Source of the DNA: Antitrichia curtipendula
Lineage: Eukaryota; Streptophyta; Bryopsida; Hypnales; Leucodontaceae
Direction: 5' to 3'
Length of the DNA stretch: 64,000 nucleotides
NCBI GenBank assembly: GCA_951230915.1
Contig: OX579637.1
Location: 6,510,001-6,574,000 of the forward strand
Part shown: piece by piece, positions 60,401-64,000 of the stretch
Position numbering within the stretch: the stretch's first letter is position 1
How the letters are laid out: every line of letters begins with the position of its first letter
The notes under the pieces: generated by a model
The model's database searches: none
What the model was told of the DNA's origin: nothing
Seen by the model: only the letters and a program-made list of their open reading frames with translations
Translations under genes and position numbers: made by a program

Positions 60401-63400
60401 ATACTTGAGAGCATTTGCAACTTCTACAACCTTGTTGAAGTCGCTTTCAAAATGGAATTCTATGAGATTTGACGTAGGGAGCCATTAAAGTACAAGCCGA
60501 ATTTATTCCAAATTCTTATAATTCACGTGGGCATGGATGAAAGTGATGCGCAACTTAAATATTTCCATGGATTCAAATACTTGAGAGTATTCGCAAGTTC
60601 TTCAATCTTGTTGAAGTCGCTTTCAAAATGGAATTCTATGAGATTTGACGTAGGGAGCCATTAAAGTACAAGCCAAATTTATTCCAAATTCTAATAATTC
60701 ACGTGGCCATGGATGAAAGTGATGCGCAACTTAAATATTTCCATGGATTCAAATACTTGAGAGTATTCGCAAGTTCTTCAACCTTGTTGAAGTCGCTTTC
60801 AAAATGGAATTCTATGAGATTTGACGTAGGGAGCCATTAAAGTACAAGCCAAATTTATTCCAAATTCTAATAATTCACGTGGGCATGGATGAAAGTGATG
60901 CGCAAGTTAAATATTTCCATGGATTCAAATACTTGAGAGTATTCGCAAGTTCTTCAACCTTGTTGAAGTCGCTTTCAAAATGGAATTCTATGAGATTTGA
61001 CGTAGGGAGCCATTAAAGTACAAGCCAAATTTATTCCAAATTCTAATAATTCACGTGGGCATGGATGAAAGTGATGCGCAAGTTAAATATTTCCATGGAT
61101 TCAAATACTTGAGAGTATTCGCAAGTTCTTCAACCTTGTTGAAGTCGCTTTCAAAATGGAATTCTATGAGATTTGACGTAGGGAGCCATTAAAGTACAAG
61201 CCAAATTTATTCCAAATTCTAATAATTCACGTGGGCATGGATGAAAGTGATGCGCAACTTAAATACTTCCATGGATTCAAATACTTGAGAGTATTCGCAA
61301 GTTCTTCAACCTTGTTGAAGTCGCTTTCAAAATGGAATTCTATGAGATTTGACGTAGGGAGCCATTAAAGTACAAGCCAAATTTATTCCAAATTCTTTTA
61401 ATTCACGTGGGGATGGATGAAAATGATGCGTTACTTAAATACTTCCATGGATTCAAATACTTGAGAGTATTCGCAAGTTCTTCAACCTTGTTGAAGTCGC
61501 TTTCAAAATGGAATTCTATGAGATTTGACGTAGGGAGCCATTAAAGTACAAGCCAAATTTATTCCAAATTCTTTTAATTCACGTGGGGATGGATGAAAGT
61601 GATGCGCAACTTAAATATTTCCATGGATTCAAATACTTGAGAGCATTTGCAACTTCTACAACCTTGTTGAAGTCGCTTTCAAAATGGAATTCTCTGAGAT
61701 TTGACGTAGGGAGCCATTAAAGTACAAGCCAAATTTATTCCAAATTCTTTTAATTCACGTGGGGATGGATGAAAATGATGCGTTACTTAAATACTTCCAT
61801 GAATCCAAATACTTGAGAGCATTTGCAACTTCTACAACCTTGTTGAAGTCGCTTTTAAAATGGAATTCTATGATATTTGACGTAGGGAGCCATTAAAGTA
61901 CAGGCACAGTTTATTCCAAATTCTTTTAATTCAGGTGGAGATAGATAAAAATGATGCCCGACTTAAATCCTTCCAAGGATTCATATACTTGAGAGTATTT
62001 GCAACTTCTACGATTTTGTTGAAGTCGCTTTTAAAATGGAGTTCTATGACATTTGACGTAGGGAGCCATTAAAGTACAAGCCCACATTGTTCCAAATTGA
62101 TTTAATTCATGTGGGGTTGGATGAAAGTGATGCGCAACTTAAATATTTCCATGGATTCAAATACTTGGGAGTATTTGCAAGTTCTTCAACCTTGTTGAAG
62201 TCGCTTTCAAAATGGAACTCTACTACATTTGGCGTAAGGAGCCATTAAAGTACAGGCCCAATTTATTCCAAGTTCTTTTAATTCCCGTGGGGAGGGATGA
62301 AAGTGATGAGCAACTTAAATATTTCCATGGATTCAAATACTTGAAAATACTTGCAACTTCTACGACTTTGTTGTAGTCGCTTTTAAAATGGAATTCTATG
62401 ACATTTGACGTAGTGAGCCATTAAAGTACAGGCCCAATTTCTTCCAAATTCTTTTAATTCAGGTGGAGATGGATAAAAATGATGCCCAACTTAAATCCTT
62501 CCATGGATTCAAATACTTGAGAGTATTTGCAACTTCTACGATTTTGTTGAAGTCGCTTTTAAAATGGAGTTCTATGACATTTGACGTAGGGAGCCATTAA
62601 AGTACAGGCCCAGTTTATTCCAAATGGTTTTAATTCACGTGGGGATGGATGAAAATGATGCGTTACATAAATACTTCCATGAATTCAAATACATGAGAGT
62701 ATTTGCAACTTCTACAACCCTGTTGAAGTCACTTTCAAAATGGAATTATATGGCATTTGGTAAGGAGCCATTAATGTACAAGCCAAATTGATTCCAAATT
62801 GTTTTAATTCACGTGGGCATGGATGAAAGTGATGCGCAACTTAAATATTTCCATGGATTCAAATACTTGAAAATACTTGCAACTTCTACGAATTTGTTGT
62901 AGTCGCTTTTAAAATGGAGTTCTATGACATTTGACGTAGGGAGCCATTAAAGTACAGGCCCAATTTCTTCCAAATTCTTTTAATTCAAGTGGAGATGGAT
63001 GAAAATGATACCCAACTTAAATCTTTCCATGGATTCAAATACATCAGAGTATTTGCAACTTCTGCGACTTTATTGAAGTCGCTTTTAATATGGAGTTCTA
63101 TGACATTTGACGTAGAGAGCCATTAAAGTACAGGCCCAATTTATTCCAAATCCTTTTAATTCAGGTGGAGATGGATGAAAATGATGCCCAACTTAAATCT
63201 TTCCATCGATTCAAATACTTGAGAGTATTTGCAACTTCTACGACCATGTTGAAGTGGCTTTTAGAATGGAATTCTATGACAGTTGACGTAGGGAGCCATT
63301 AAAGTACAGGCCCAGTTTATTTCAAATTCTTTTAATTCAGGTGGAGATAGATAAAAATGATGCCCAACGTAAATCCTTCCAAGGATTCATATACTTGAGA

Positions 63401-64000
63401 GTATTTGCAACTTCTACGATTTTGTTGAAGTCGCTTTTAAAATGGAGTTCTATGACATTTGACGTAGGGAGCCATTAAAGTACAAGCCCACATTGTTCCA
63501 AATTGATTTAATTCATGTGGGGATGGATGAAAGTGATGCGCAACTTAAATATTTCCATGGATTCAAATACTTGAGAGTATTTGCAAGTTCTTCAACCTTG
63601 TTGAAGTCGCTTTCAAAATGGAACTCTACTACATTTGGCGTAAGGAGCCATTAAAGTACAGGCCCAATTTATTCCAAGTTCTTTTAATTCCCGTGGGGAG
63701 GGATGAAAGTGATGAGCAACTTAAATATTTCCATGGATTCAAATACTTGAAAATACTTGCAACTTCTACGACTTTGTTGTAGTCGCTTTTAAAATGGAAT
63801 TCTATGACATTTGACGTAGTGAGCCATTAAAGTACAGGCCCAATTTCTTCCAAATTCTTTTAATTCAGGTGGAGATGGATAAAAATGATGCCCAACTTAA
63901 ATCCTTCCATGGATTCAAATACTTGAGAGTATTTGCAACTTCTACGATTTTGTTGAAGTCGCTTTTAAAATGGAGTTCTATGACATTTGACGTAGGGAGC
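54425..64000 (+). repeat. Tandem ~175-bp satellite array (about 54 copies), runs off window
   Basis: The landmark GGGAGCCATTAAAGTAC recurs every 175-176 bp (54521, 54696, 54872, 55048 and on) to the window end. Each monomer has GTATTTGCAACTTC, an inverted repeat CTTCAAC-CTT-GTTGAAG, GAAGTCGCTTT, an EcoRI site in AATGGAATTCTATG, TTTGACGTAGG and GGATTCAAATACTTGAG. The first copies (54425-56000) are more diverged than the later ones, as expected at an array edge. A nucleosome-scale unit suggests a centromeric, pericentromeric or heterochromatic knob satellite; the location is inferred. Confidence 0.95.
58380..61540 (+). repeat. Higher-order satellite repeat of ~1,581 bp (nine monomers), two copies
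   Basis: Diagnostic variants recur at a fixed offset: TTGTTAAGGTCGC at 58501 and 60081 (1,580 bp), and CTTCAATCTTGTTGAAG at ~59019 and ~60601 (1,582 bp). The intervening monomer order also matches. A larger block (about 56800-58400) recurs near 62430-64000; GCCATTAATGTAC is at 57141 and 62767, offset 5,626 bp or ~32 monomers. Confidence 0.8.

Overview
This window is nuclear DNA of a plant-type (streptophyte) eukaryote. The support is AT-rich, intron-bearing DNA, TTTAGGG-type telomere-like tracts, a BED/DUF659-type hAT transposase, a CACTA-type MITE and a long ~175-bp satellite array. The lineage cannot be fixed by eye; the DUF7869-type gene and the unusual element genes would suit a bryophyte, fern, lycophyte or charophyte better than a compact angiosperm genome. 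I see no ordinary housekeeping gene: the window is a graveyard of large mobile elements with satellite at the right.

Layout. (1) 1-14338 and 33503-34346: an ~8.4-kb direct duplication. Each unit carries a minus-strand DUF7869-type gene, palindromes upstream of it and a long AT-rich spacer. (2) 14339-33494: a 19,156-bp hAT element inserted in the second unit, with an 11-bp TIR starting CAGGGTTG, an 8-bp target duplication (TTCACAAC) and an empty site in unit 1. It carries a hAT transposase, a coiled-coil/RING-H2 gene, a protein-kinase-like gene and two homologous genes reading inward from its two ends. It is itself interrupted by a 3.7-kb LTR-like insertion and a 129-bp CACTA MITE. (3) 36825-41925: a plus-strand spliced gene with a ParB-like motif followed by a degenerate beta-class DNA-methyltransferase-like region. 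(4) 42988-50858: a minus-strand paralogue of that gene with the same exon layout, apparently continuing into a proline-rich linker and an FCP1-like HAD phosphatase domain. (5) 50860-54420: non-coding. (6) 54425-64000: a tandem ~175-bp satellite with higher-order structure, running off the window.

The most striking signal is three different families of ~16-21-bp palindromes, each confined to one element type and sited upstream of its genes and inside its introns. They are GTCCG...CGGAC in the hAT, TTATCTTCG...CGAAGATAA with the DUF7869 and plus-strand ParB/MTase-like genes, and AGGTCGA...TCGACCT with the minus-strand ParB/MTase-like gene. In the two ParB/MTase-like paralogues the palindromes occupy corresponding introns but have different sequences. 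That suggests element-specific DNA recognition which switched as the elements diverged.

Nearly all genes are broken, and mostly in one way: in-frame TAG and TGA codons where CAG (Gln) or CGA (Arg) is the likely ancestor, with few frameshifts. This is the pattern expected from C-to-T decay of CG/CHG-methylated transposons.
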